Shown piece by piece: positions 1-10,639 of a stretch of DNA of 64,000 nucleotides (the stretch's first letter is position 1; each line of letters starts with the position of its first letter). The notes below the pieces were generated by a model, which made no database searches, was not told the DNA's origin, and saw only the letters and a program-made list of their open reading frames with translations. The position numbers were made by a program, and so were the translations under genes. Source of the stretch: Apostichopus japonicus (taxonomy: Eukaryota; Echinodermata; Holothuroidea; Aspidochirotida; Stichopodidae); the NCBI RefSeq assembly GCF_037975245.1, contig NC_092573.1:11225501-11289500 (forward strand), given 5' to 3'.

Positions 1-332
1 CCATTGACATAGTGGTTTAGGGTACTTTATTCAAACTATTCTTCTATTTTAACCTAGTATATTTGAGGTTTCAATCATCCAGATTTTGTTGGCAGGCTAC
101 TAGAAGTGACAGCTTTGCTTACAAGAGAGAATACATACAAAAAATTAACTTGAGTTTTTATTATTTATTACTGTTATGTACTTCTCAAACTTGAAAATGT
201 AAAATTTCATCCAAGATTGTAGTTAATACCATGAATCAGAAAAATGTAAGCTGGAATTCCAAAATGTTCACCATTCAGCCACAAAACAGACAGGACTGAA
301 CCCTGTTTCTATAAAACTTTGCAGAAATGATA

Positions 333-2156
333 CTATGACTTGGCATAAACAGTCCACATTCTCAGTCTTGATAATTTAAATCCTTCATACTGTTCAGATG
401 GTAAAGCTTCTCTAATCCTCCTTACTGCATAGGATGGGAGAACAACACAATATCCTTCCCTATAAACTGCTAGCTCATCCGTGCAAGTTGTCTGTATGCT
501 CTGTGTCTGTATTTCCTGTAAAATAATCATGAAAACCAGCAATAAATGATGAAGACACACAAAAGCTTGGTAGCCATCTGGGGACGTCAATTTTAAAATA
601 AATTTCTATATGATTTCCAGAATTTGCTTGGCCCCTAAATCTGCCTCCCCTAAAGTAAGCCTAGCTATGCCATTTATACAAACTGATCATTGTATCTCGG
701 GGACTAAAATTTGTAAATGGATCGTGCACAAGCATGGTGGACATTTTTTGTGTGGCATTTGGTTCCATGGCTCAGTGTTAATGACTACTATGTCAGTCAG
801 CATGATAAGGGTTAACCTCAAGGGCATTACACCAGTTTTTGGACAAAATGACCTAATCATCAGCAGGTTTTGAACATGGTGCACAAATTTTCTTGATCAA
901 ATCTATATCTTAATGTTATTCCTTTCACAACAAAACAAAACTATGAATACACCCTCTGTATTGTTACATCTTTCAACAGCAGGTCAGAGCAATGAATAAA
1001 GGTATACAACAAAAATAATGTATTCTGGATCCTGTTTTCCTGTGCACGTCCACCATACTGTTGACGGTACATGTAGTAGGCTGTCTGAAGAAACAATGGG
1101 TTCAGGCACATAGCTTCAAAACCTGGGTGTAAGGTGATGCATGCAGCACCTTCTTCATCCATCACAGTCCTTACTTATCTATTTCGCTGCAGCATCTACA
1201 CTCCCTTGCTGTAGGCATCACAGCACATTGGCCACAATGACACCTGTAAACAATACAAACCAGTTCAAATAATAAAAAAGAGCCAATTCAATGACTTCAT
1301 ACCGACCTCAATTATTGGGGCATACTGTACTGACATGTCAAAATAGAAAAGGGGCACCCTCTGAAGGGCAATCTACCGTTGAAGCTCCTTACAAATAACA
1401 TCACTAGCAAGGAGTGGGTAGCCTCTTCTTAGAAGTCTTGCCTCTGTTGGGAGAATGCTGCAAAGGAAACTAAAACAGGCCGATGTTGCCTCGTTTCCAA
1501 CTCTATCCCACTTCTGAATCCATTCCCTAGATTGAGAAAATCTGGTTAAGAAATTAGCTAAGGGGAAATGACAAAATGGTGGTGTGAGGTGCCACCTTCT
1601 CCATCCCCCCACCCTTTCCCTGATTTGTGGTAACTTCACTAATTTGCCACTACAACTGCTAGGAAATGAATAATAGGCCACCTCTGAATTTGTTGTGCAC
1701 TCTTCCAATTGGCTCCTTCAATCTACTAACCAAATGAAATATGTCTGTGTGACATGTTCCGGGGCATGTGCTGCCACAACTTTTAAGGAAAATAGTAACT
1801 TCCTTAACTTAACTCGACCGCACTTTCATGTTAATTTTGCTGCCCCATCAACAAATTGGCTAGCTAAGAGTATGAGCAAAGTTAGGAAACATTTATCGGT
1901 TCTACAGTAGGCCTGGGCTTAACTAGTGACACAACTATCCTATATACAGTATAGTACGCTAGGCGTAACGTTACCGTTGTATTCCGTCAAGACGATCAAT
2001 TTCGACATCGCTGTCCGATCCCGCTTCCTCTTCGCTGGTCTCCGGTTCGAACATGTAGGGAAAAACTTCCCCACGATCGTCCATCATGTCCTCCATTTCC
2101 CTTACTTCTTCGCCGTTGCTATCTAAATACTGTGTGTCAATACCACCGGCAGCCAT
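333..2156 (-). pseudogene. P2X7-intracellular-domain-like gene, probably disabled
   Basis: I read three exons on the minus strand. Exon 1 is 2156-1975 (start MAAGGIDTQYLD, then an acidic stretch; donor GTAACG). Exon 2 is 1243-1032 (acceptor TTTACAG). Exon 3 is about 515-333 (acceptor TTTTACAG). Joined, they give the order typical of invertebrate proteins related to the cytosolic tail of P2X7 receptors: CHCGQC, CRCCSEI, CITLHPGFEAMCLN, YRQQYG, ENR-KYRHRAYRQLAR, VVLPSYAVRRIREALPS, YEGFK. No P2X channel part is visible, as is usual for these stand-alone proteins, whose role is unknown; the Cys/His pattern suggests metal binding. Three lesions are visible. One base is missing near 1173-1175, so CSEIDK and VRT..MDEEG are in different frames. 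The exon 2 donor is GA instead of GT at 1031-1030, although exon phases match perfectly across it. A second frameshift lies near 455-488, with an in-frame TAG at 472-470. Family assignment is by motif memory. Assembly indel errors could explain the frameshifts but less easily the donor change. Confidence 0.66.
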
Positions 2157-2280
2157 TCCGCGATATGTATAAGCTATGCTGTGCTGTGTATATATGCGTA
2201 CTACAGTGCGTGTATAGAAACTGTATGTGGTAGCAATATCGTATGCGACGATATCATGCACTTTCGGCTTGGTAAACAAA

Positions 2281-2576
2281 TGACGTCATTTGTTTTCAGC
2301 TTTCCCTGAACGAGTCAATCTAGCCGATTTTTGCGGAGTTTATGTTGCTTGATAGGAAGAAAATGCAAGGAATTTATGAAAAAAGAAGTCAATGGATGTT
2401 TTGTTCGATGTCTTATGTATAAATTTGTGATTTTTCATCTTAATCCAAATCTTAACTTTCTTATAACAGACTGCTGAAAAAGGTCATATTTTCGAGAAGT
2501 TTGAGATTTCTACATACCCAATGCACTGCGCAGAACATATACAGTTTGCACTCTTCTGCGCTCCCCCGTGACGTCA
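2281..2576. promoter_or_regulatory. Two CRE/ATF palindromes upstream of the P2X7-like locus
   Basis: The perfect 8-bp palindrome TGACGTCA occurs at 2281-2288 and again at 2569-2576, within 420 bp upstream of the minus-strand start codon at 2156. This is the consensus for CREB/ATF bZIP factors. The location fits a promoter, but chance occurrence is possible and no TATA box stands out. Confidence 0.3.
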
Positions 2577-2910
2577 CTGAATCTATTACGTAATAGAACT
2601 TTTTACCGATTTCTACCCCTTTGGAGACCGAAAAAAATCGCGGTGTTGGGTTTTTGTTAATGTAAGAATTGTTAAGTTTAATATTATGTAAAGTCAAGTC
2701 TACGTGTCGCTTGACCTTTAAGTGATAATAAATCTTCTTAAGTAATTCACCCCTCTCATACCTCCCCATATCTCCTCTACCCCCATACCTCCTCCCCGTT
2801 TTGATAAATGTCAGGCTATCTAACATTTAGAGGTCAGTTATTGATGCAGGGAGTTGTTATGGAACAGCTCCCTGATTGATGTAACTTTAACTTCTGTCTG
2901 TTTAACAATT

Positions 2911-2943
2911 TTCTCCTCTCCTCTCCTCTCCTCTCCTTCCTCT
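2911..2943. repeat. (CTCCT)n pyrimidine microsatellite
   Basis: Short run of CTCCT repeats in the intron 2 region of unit A. The matching site in B (about 27120) and C (about 51597) is a different CT-rich sequence, so the tract is unstable. Confidence 0.6.
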
Positions 2944-3735
2944 TTGTAAAATCAGGCTAACTAACGTTTAGAGAAACATACACTGGTCAGTTATTTGTGT
3001 AAATTTAATTTGTGTTTGCTTCAAAATATGGACATGGCTGTTTCTTGGAAAACTCACATCATTTGCGGCACTGGGAATGGTTGCTGTACGTAGGCTTACG
3101 ATATGTAGTCAAGCTGTCATTCAGACCTGATGTTAATTTATCTGTTGAATAGGTGATATCATGTAGGCAGGTGAACCCTTAGTAACAAGGGGCATGCGTA
3201 GAATGTTTTCTACATGTGGTTTTATCATGAGGGGTTTTGGGCAATGTATTTTAACCGCCATCTTTTGTACTGAATTTGGAATAAAGCAGAGGGCGAATGA
3301 GTGACAACTGCAGCAGATTAGCAAGTAAAACAACGTACGATAATATTACATCTTGGCGAAAATCATCAAATTGTCGACTTGCTGCATCATACGTAACTTG
3401 ACAAAAATGACAAACATGGCAGTTTTGATGCCCATTTTCACTATTGGATGATATATCATATAGATCGTTGTTTCTTACGTGTTGTCAAGTAACGAGCAAC
3501 GTAAAAACTCAACAATTTGATTATTTTCGTCAAGATGCCACGTCATCGTAACTCGCCAACTCAACAATAAAAAAATAAAACAAAATCGTCGAGGTGTTGC
3601 GTTATGCTAAAGACGCTAAGTCAACAACTCACATGTCTATTTAGAACCACCGTACATGCCATAGATTGTACTGGTTTTTATTGTAGAATTGATGTTATAT
3701 GTTTTGCCTGAAATGGCATCTTGCTTTCCTTCCAG

Positions 3736-6700
3736 GGTCGCCTTTCCTCATGAGCTCAAACATGCAAGCTTCTTATTTTCTGGGTCAATGTGTGATGTGT
3801 CCTCCTGGGGATCCAGGACCCAGGGGAACTCCTGGTCCTCAAGGGATGCCTGGTCGTGATGGCCGTGACCAGATCATACTCGGTCCCATTACAGGTATAG
3901 GCCATTATTACTTCAGATATCGCCATTTTAAGTACCGTAGTCTTGCGTCCTAATATTTGCTTGTTTCAGATCACATCGCATAATTTGTTTGGGTGTTGCT
4001 TCCTTCTGAAAATGAAATTTGCCTATTGGCTACTCGCTCAACATATTTCTTTAAAATTGTAATGAAATGCCACTCAATATGGAGCATCGGGGAGCGTTGA
4101 TATATTGGTTAAAGATAACATTCTTTCATCTTCAAAAGGACACTTTTCTTGCCATTGCTTATAGTTTTAAATACATACTTTTATTGGATACAATTGTTTT
4201 TCATTGGTCATATAGTTTGTTAATTATATTATTGCTTTAAGAGATGTTTAAATCCTTGAGAAAGGCACAAAGGTTTCCATTCATTAAAAGTTTAAGTTGA
4301 ACGACCTACAATGTAATCTTTGCAGATGCACCTAGCCTAGTCTACTTTGCATATAGGAATCGGGGAACTGTTAAGATTAATAATTATACAACACCTGATT
4401 GTATTCTGGTCATTTGATTGGTCAATTGCTCGTTGATTGCATGCAAAATCCGCTCTATTCCACTCTATGAAATAGAACCATGGGTTATACTTTTTTGGTA
4501 GCACTTTTTTTCAATGGTAAGAGAGCAGAGAAACCTGTCTGTTCAAAAAAATCTGTTGCATGAGTGCATTTTACCCATCTTTATATAATATGTTGTATAA
4601 AACAAATCATGAATGGTTTCCATTCGTGCAATAGTGCAAATATTTCATTCGTTGAAAGATGTAATCTGTTCCATTCAACGAGGCGCAGCCGAGTTGAATG
4701 TAACATCCCATCTTTCAACTCATGAAATATTTGCACTATTGCACTCATAACCATTCATTCTTTGTATACTAGCTAACTGTACCATTTTGGATGTGAAAAT
4801 TTACTTCGTTGCAGTAGTTATAACTACTGCAACGAAGTAAATTTTCACATCCAAAATGGTATAGGTGAAATAGTCTGTTTGAATATGAAATATTATCATG
4901 GAATGCGAACCAGCTAATTTTGATGTGGTATGTTTCTAATGTTCCAATGTTTCTTTGGCAACACAGCAGTCTGCGTTATATGAGAATTAACACCCCATAC
5001 TGCCTTGATAGTAATCTTTCATCTTCCAATGAAGAAAATACATGGTACGGTTCTCCCCTGAAAATAAAAACACTCTCTGGCCTTTCCTTCCCTTATACTT
5101 TTTCAATTTGTTCACTACAACACATACGTATTTGATAGTACAACGCTTTTCACTTTACTCCCTATCACGAAGCATTAGTAAAATATATATTAAATAAATA
5201 TCATTACTTTTCATAGATTTCAGGCGGATTAATAAAGTAATATACACTCCCTCCAAAATGTTTTTCTCAAAGCAAGCCTATCAGTTTCACAGGATACATG
5301 CGGGATTTTTTTTTTTTAATTGGAAGTATCTGTTCAGCGTGATGTGCTTTACGTCTGCTTGAACCTAAAGCAACATTCGTATTACCTCCTGCCATCCTCA
5401 CATCTTCCCATTTGAAAACCGTTGCATTAAAATAATATCAAGTAATTACATAGTAAATCTGCCCGATCTCAATTCTGCGTGTCTGTCTGTCTCTATATGT
5501 GTGTGAAATATTGACATAGCAACCCCATCCGCTTTATAGGACCACCGGTATATGGATCAATCTTTTAAGCAAATGACTCTCACAGAAAAACAGATGCAGG
5601 CTTTAGCCGGAAAATGCAACTTGAGAACGGCACGCTAGAACAGCACAGCTAATATGGTAGTATGCTCTGTACAATTGGTATAATTAAATGGAAATCCCTT
5701 AAAGATGATTAAAATGATCGTGTAGATAAATTATTGATCATTTGGCTTTACATAAACATTGGCATATGCTATATAATCAATTGGATCATAGCTCAAGGGT
5801 TCGCCAATGGAAATGTATGCAGAACGACGAATGACTCTTGCCCCGTAGAATTCAAACATATCTTTCGATAATGTTATTCATTAATTGTTTGTTTTACTAA
5901 AACTCGAGTAACATGAACACCACCATACCATTTGATAATAATATTGATTGATTTGTTATTATTTGTAGATCATGATCTTCAGAGTCCTCCAGAAATACCT
6001 GTCCCTCCTGCCGAATCGAATACATCCTCTGAGACTGGAGTTATTTACACTCGTTGGGGAAAAACATCTTGTCCCAGCACATCTCAACTGGTATATGAAG
6101 GTGAGCCTGGATATCTAGGCAATGATATGTGACAAAATGTAATGTAATAATAAAACCTGTACTTTTGAAGGACGACATGACAATATCGACTGATTGGTTT
6201 ATATAAAAGAAATGTTGTAAACCAGTAATCCAAGAAGCAAGCTCTATCTGCGAAATGTTTATCCAACAGAGTTTATGTGATTATTTGGTCAAATGTGAAA
6301 GTAGCGGAGGTAAGCGGTGAAATTGTTATTAAATTAGTTGTGTGATCGTGAGTGATTGACACAATCTGTATGATTGTGACTGATTGCACCAATCTGTATG
6401 GTTGTGACTGAATGGACCAATCTGTATGATTGTGACTGATTGGACCACTTAGTATGGTTGTATCTGAATGGACAATTGTGAATGATTTTGACTGATTGCA
6501 CCAATCTGTATGATTGTGACTGATTGGACCAATCTGTATGATTGTGACTGATTGGACCAATTTGTATGGTTGTGACTGATTGGACCAATCTGTATGATTG
6601 TGACTGATTGGACCACTTAGTATGGTTGTATCTGAATGGACAATTGTGAATGATTTTGACTGATTGGACCAATCTGTATGACTGTAACTGATTGGACCAA

Positions 6701-9236
6701 TCTGTATGATTGTGACTGATTGGACCAATCTGTATGATTGTAACTGATTGGACCAATCTGTATGATTGTGACTGATTGGACCAATCTGTATGATTGTGAC
6801 TGATTGGACCACTTAGTATGGTTGTATCTGAATGGACAATTGTGAATGATTTTGACTGATTGCACCAATCTGTATGATTGTGACTGATTGGACCAATCTG
6901 TATGATTGTGACTGATTGGACCAAGTTGTATGGTTGTGACTGATTGGACCAATCTGTATGATTGTGACTGATTGGACCACTTAGTATGGTTGTATCTGAA
7001 TGGACAATTGTGAATGATTTTGACTGATTGCACCAATCTGTATGATTGTGACTGATTGGACCAATCTGTATGATTGTGACTGATTGGACCCATTTGTATG
7101 GTTGTGACTGATTGGACCAATCTGTATGATTGTGACTGATTGGACCACTTAGTATGGTTGTATCTGAATGGACAATTGTGAATGATTTTGACTGATTGGA
7201 CCAATCTGTATGACTGTAACTGATTGGACCAATCTGTATGATTGTGACTGATTGGACCAATCTGTATGATTGTAACTGATTGGACCAATCTGTATGATTG
7301 TGATTGCATGGACCATTTTGTATGATTGTGACGGATTGGACCAATCTCTGTGATTGTAACTGATTGGACCAATCTGTATGATTGTGACTGATTGGACCAA
7401 TCTGTACAGTTGTGTCTGAATGGAAATTTTGTATGATTTTGACTGATTGAACCATTCTGTATGATTTTGACTGATTTGAACAGTCTGTATGATTTTGCAT
7501 AATTGGACCAATCTGTACGACTATGACTGATTTGGACAATCTGTATGATTTTGATTGGATGGACCATTTCTTTTATGGCTTTGGCTGATTAGACCAATCA
7601 TTTTGATTGTTCATGTATAACACATATTTTCTTTTTATAGGCCTATGTGTCTCAAGACAGATTCCAACTCTACTCAGTCATGCTTAGGTTGTGTTAAAAT
7701 TAAATCGTTCTGATAGTTGAAAAAAATCCATATTTTTCTAGCTTCACCCAAAGTGATTGTATAGATTTTACGCTTCTTGCACTCAAATCCTAATTTGATT
7801 TGCTTACTTAAATGAATCCACAAATTTTCAATACTGATTGATGCAATTAATTGTACATCTTAAAAGAACGGATGGCGGTTCTTCAGCATTGATTCTTTAG
7901 TTCTTGTGTATGAAGACTGGTGAGGACTGTACATAATGCTAGATATAGTAAATTTACTCTCTTCTCTCTACAACTACAACCTATTGCAAACTTCTTCAAT
8001 ACATTTTCAAGGCTCTCTGAAACCATGCTTTTCTAATGATTTTTTATATTTTTATAGGTGTAATGGGTGGTGGTAATAGCAATAGCCAAAAAGGATCTGG
8101 AGTGGACTTTCTTTGTTTACCCCTGGAACCAACTTTCGCTGACCCTCCAAGCCATGGTACTGGAGGTGCTTATATATATGGTGTTGAATATGAGGAAACC
8201 CTTCCAACATCTCCGAATATCTATCAAAGTGAAGCTCCTTGTGCCGTGTGTCTGTCTCCAGGCAAGCATTCTGTTGTAACAATCCCTGGAACCAACACCT
8301 GCTTAGGAAGCCAAGGTAAGGATGATGTTAATATTACCTTTGCAATTGATGTTCCAGTCTCCATTGCACAGATATACAACATCGATACATTCTGGGAACA
8401 ATGTTTAGGCACTTGGGCAGATATATACATGGTGCTACGTAATTGCACATTGAAAAATTATGTTTCTGTGCAATATGAAATTTAAAATTTTTCAACCAAA
8501 AAGTAAGTGTTGAACAAAGTAAAACATGTCGCAGAATCATAAATAAGCATCTTGGCCTATTGTATAGTGTCTCAAACAGATAAAAATAAAACATCTGTAA
8601 AATACCTATGAAGATAGCTTAGCTTCGTACTTCGTAAGCTCGAACCGTTCCCTCTAATAAATTGTTATTTTAGAGTTTAAATTATGCTTTTGCTGATGTT
8701 TGTAAATGCTCCACGAAATTTATGAACAATCTCCGCACATGAAAACTTCCCGTACGGTCAGCATCATGTTTGATCTCTAGAGTAAGGCAAATATGTCACC
8801 AAATCAGAAATAGTATTGTTCGATACAGGTGACAAACGCCTACAGTGGAATTACGACCTTCCTTACCGCTTCGAACCTCTGGACATACAATCAGCGTCCA
8901 TAGCCTAGTGGTTAAGGTGTGCGCATATAAAGCGGGGGGCCTGGGTTCGAATCCCGGTGGTATATATTTATAAGTATGTATTTATCCGAAATTTGCTTTG
9001 TTACAGCGTGGACTTTAGAATACCAAGGCTACATGATGTCATCTTATTATACTACCAACAAATCTCAGTTTGTATGCATCGATCAAAACGCCGAGGGGAT
9101 TCCCCGTACAAACCACAACAACAATGAACCATTACTCTATATTGTTGATGCTAAGTGCAGTGCTGGAGGAGGTGGTCTACCCTGTCCTCCTTATGTAGAT
9201 GGTTATGATATTCTCTGTGCTGTTTGTACGTTATGA
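3736..9236 (+). CDS. Short-chain collagen C4-like gene A, 5' exons missing in window
   Basis: Exons: 3 = 3736-3894, 4 = 5969-6100, 5 = 8058-8315, 6 = 9007-9236 with stop TGA. Every junction has GT/AG and phase 1, as in genes B and C. Exon 3 carries the CVMC pair and about seven Gly-X-Y triplets ([20 protein letters not shown]). Exons 4-6 encode the C4-type non-collagenous domain: [60 protein letters not shown], and a closing DILCAVCTL. The order matches sponge short-chain collagen C4 and its relatives. No counterpart of the signal-peptide exon or exon 2 lies between position 1 and 3736, because homology to the other units stops at 2720. So the gene is either 5'-truncated, or its first exons lie left of an insertion outside the window. 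Exons 3-6 are open and free of stops. Distinctive residues: GGGNSNSQ at the start of exon 5 (GSGNNYNQ in B and C) and A in place of E at the exon 5/6 junction. Confidence 0.75.
4609..4759. repeat. Imperfect inverted repeat in intron 3 of gene A
   Basis: Arms of about 70 bp (4609-4680 and 4692-4759) are imperfect reverse complements around the loop GAGGCGCAGCCGA. Shared words include GTGCAATAGTGCAAATATTT and its complement. It could be a MITE or fold-back element. The same structure is at 28786-28927 in gene B and in shortened form in gene C. Confidence 0.75.
4780..4861. repeat. Perfect 82-bp palindrome, intron 3 of gene A
   Basis: The two halves (ending ...CTGCAGTAGTTA-type sequence at 4820 and restarting TAACTACTGC at 4821) are exact reverse complements with no spacer. 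It lies 20 bp after the inverted repeat at 4609-4759. The centre is GTAGTTATAACTAC. Such a sequence can extrude a cruciform. Confidence 0.9.
6350..7600. repeat. 28-bp minisatellite, intron 4 of gene A
   Basis: About 1.25 kb of a 28-bp unit beginning TGATTGTGACTGATTGGACC, with diverged units at the right end. A variant block containing CCACTTAGTATGGTTGTATC recurs at 6445, 6613, 6809, 6977 and 7145, that is every 168 or 196 bp (6 or 7 units), so there is a higher-order repeat. The unit has no stop codon on the minus strand and 28 is not a multiple of 3. Long minus-strand frames therefore stay open in all three phases; I regard them as by-products, not genes. Confidence 0.93.
8894..8967 (+). repeat. 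tRNA-derived SINE fragment, intron 5 of gene A
   Basis: GCGTCCATAGCCTAGTGGTT carries an A-box-like D arm; GGGTTCGAATCCC is a perfect B box with a T stem. The anticodon-like loop is ATATAAA, with U33 in place. The acceptor ends do not pair well, and an AT-rich tail follows. It is better read as a SINE or tRNA pseudogene than as a functional tRNA. Confidence 0.6.
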
Positions 9237-10002
9237 GTTATCAGAAAACACCATGAAAGGACAGTATCTTGAAAGATGCATTCTATTGTTACACGCTTAG
9301 GGTTACATATAGTACCCACCTTCAGCAACCCTTCACATTTTCTTTCCATGTGTTATAGTAATTAAAATAAGTTAAAGGAACATGAAAACTAAAAGAAACA
9401 TGCACAAATGTCTGTAACGTTTATTTGGTATCATTACAATGCTTGGATTTATTTTTTTCTTTAAGTCATTTTGGTTTGTTTGGAAGGGGGAGGTGGGGGG
9501 GGGGGTGCATTGCTTCCAAGTGGTATTGATATAGACCTTGAAAGTATCGATCCAATCATTTCATTTTGCCATTGGGCATAAACACATTGTGTCAAATGCT
9601 CTCCTCACTCAAGTGTATTAATGAGGACCTGCGAGGTAATTTGTGAATATAGCTGTGTTCTCCAGGGGACGTGTAAAAATGTGTCACTTTAAAAAAAAAA
9701 CTGTTTTATCTTGCTTGCATTATCTGTACCCATATGATATTGATGAAGAATTCATTTTGCAGATGTTTCCTATTTTAACTTTGCATAAGACTGGGTGATC
9801 AATTAGTTAAATGTTCATTATCATTGATTGGTATATGACCCAATTTAAACCCCCTGAGAGAGGCAGCTGTAATTTGTCTGTATTTATTACTTTGTCCGCA
9901 GATACTGCTGCAGTTTGTTATGATCATGATATCATGACATTCCTTTAAAGAAATAAATCTTGTCTCATTTCTTTATCAAGTTGATCTTGTATGTACGTAT
10001 TG
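9237..10002. other. 3' flank of gene A, no gene seen
   Basis: Downstream of the gene A stop. It holds a G-rich run near 9485-9506 and, at 9952-9957, an AATAAA hexamer (GAAATAAATC) that could be a polyadenylation signal. The equivalent sites are near 34285 (mutated to ATATAT) and 56800. No coding potential was found. Confidence 0.4.
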
Positions 10003-10222
10003 TAGATCCTCCTGCAAGCAGGAACTCGCGAAGAAGCCATCATTGGCTTATCAAAGCCGCAAGCTGACCGAAGTCAGTCTCTTAGATTCATATTTAATCG
10101 TCCATGATTATGAATTGTCAATTGTCAACAACTCTGTAACTGGACGACATACATTAATCTTGGATTGACTCGAACTCGGGACCTTATGATTGAAAGGCAC
10201 CGGCGTTAACCACTGAGCTAAT
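10003..10222 (-). repeat. tRNA-derived SINE, minus orientation (unit A)
   Basis: On the minus strand it starts with TTAGCTCAGTGGTTAACGCC (D arm and A box), then GAGTTCGAGTC (B box). A body follows, ending CTTCTTCGCGAGTTCCTGCT and GCAGGAGGATCTACAATAC. The same family occurs at 34337-34559 and 56857-57080 (orthologous position in B and C), and as 5'-truncated plus-strand copies near 22303 and 32385. This head-body-tail layout is typical of tRNA-SINEs. Confidence 0.75.
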
Positions 10223-10531
10223 ACTTCTATATTGTGATCCTGTGGTCCTGTCAAAGTGATCCTGTAAAAAAAGTAATCCTGTAATAAATCTTGAAATCCT
10301 ATAAAACTGGATTCTCAACAGTGGTTGATTGTATCTCATAGGTTCGTAAAATAACAAAGTAAAACTTGAGTGTCTCATTCAATATGGTAAGTAACCAACT
10401 ATGGGTGATCAACTGTGGTTAATTATTGTTACTCCTTTGTGAGATACAAAGGAAAAACATAGTTATCAACCTCTGATGGTTTAATTTGAAAGCTACTATA
10501 CTTGGTATAAGTATGTTGAAAATGTAAAGAA

Positions 10532-10596
10532 TGAGTATTCTCATTGGTTAAAATTCTTGGTCTTCACCATAGATACTGGATTTCCACCAATCACAA
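10532..10596 (+). promoter_or_regulatory. Relic paralog promoter (unit A)
   Basis: TGAGTATTCTCATTGGTTAA, then CACCAT, then ACCAATCACAA. This matches the sequence about 240 bp before the ATG of gene B (23744-23811) in words, order and spacing (38 versus 41 bases between the ATTGGT and CCAATCACAA boxes). No exon follows here. In unit C the same promoter block is followed by a signal-peptide exon (57659), so the exon was probably deleted from units A and B. Confidence 0.5.
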
Positions 10597-10639
10597 ACAA
10601 AGTATTTAAATTGCTGAATCATTAGTGGCTATATCCGTG

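Noticed and set aside
2461-2826. 121-codon minus-strand frame crossing the array boundary
   Set aside because: It runs across the junction between unrelated DNA and the duplicated unit, so it cannot be an old gene; no homologous frame in B or C.
6334-7567. Long minus-strand open frames (up to 401 codons) with repeated NHTDW/NQSQ peptides
   Set aside because: They are produced by a 28-bp tandem repeat without stops on that strand. All three frames are open, units differ by frame-neutral block changes, and there are no start context or splice features. The same applies to 29875-31256 and 53858-54397.
6350-7600. CRISPR-like array (28-bp repeats)
   Set aside because: Repeats are directly adjacent with no unique spacers, and the genome is eukaryotic.
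8894-8967. Functional tRNA gene
   Set aside because: A and B boxes and the T arm are good, but the acceptor stem does not pair. Copies sit in introns with AT tails, as expected for SINEs.
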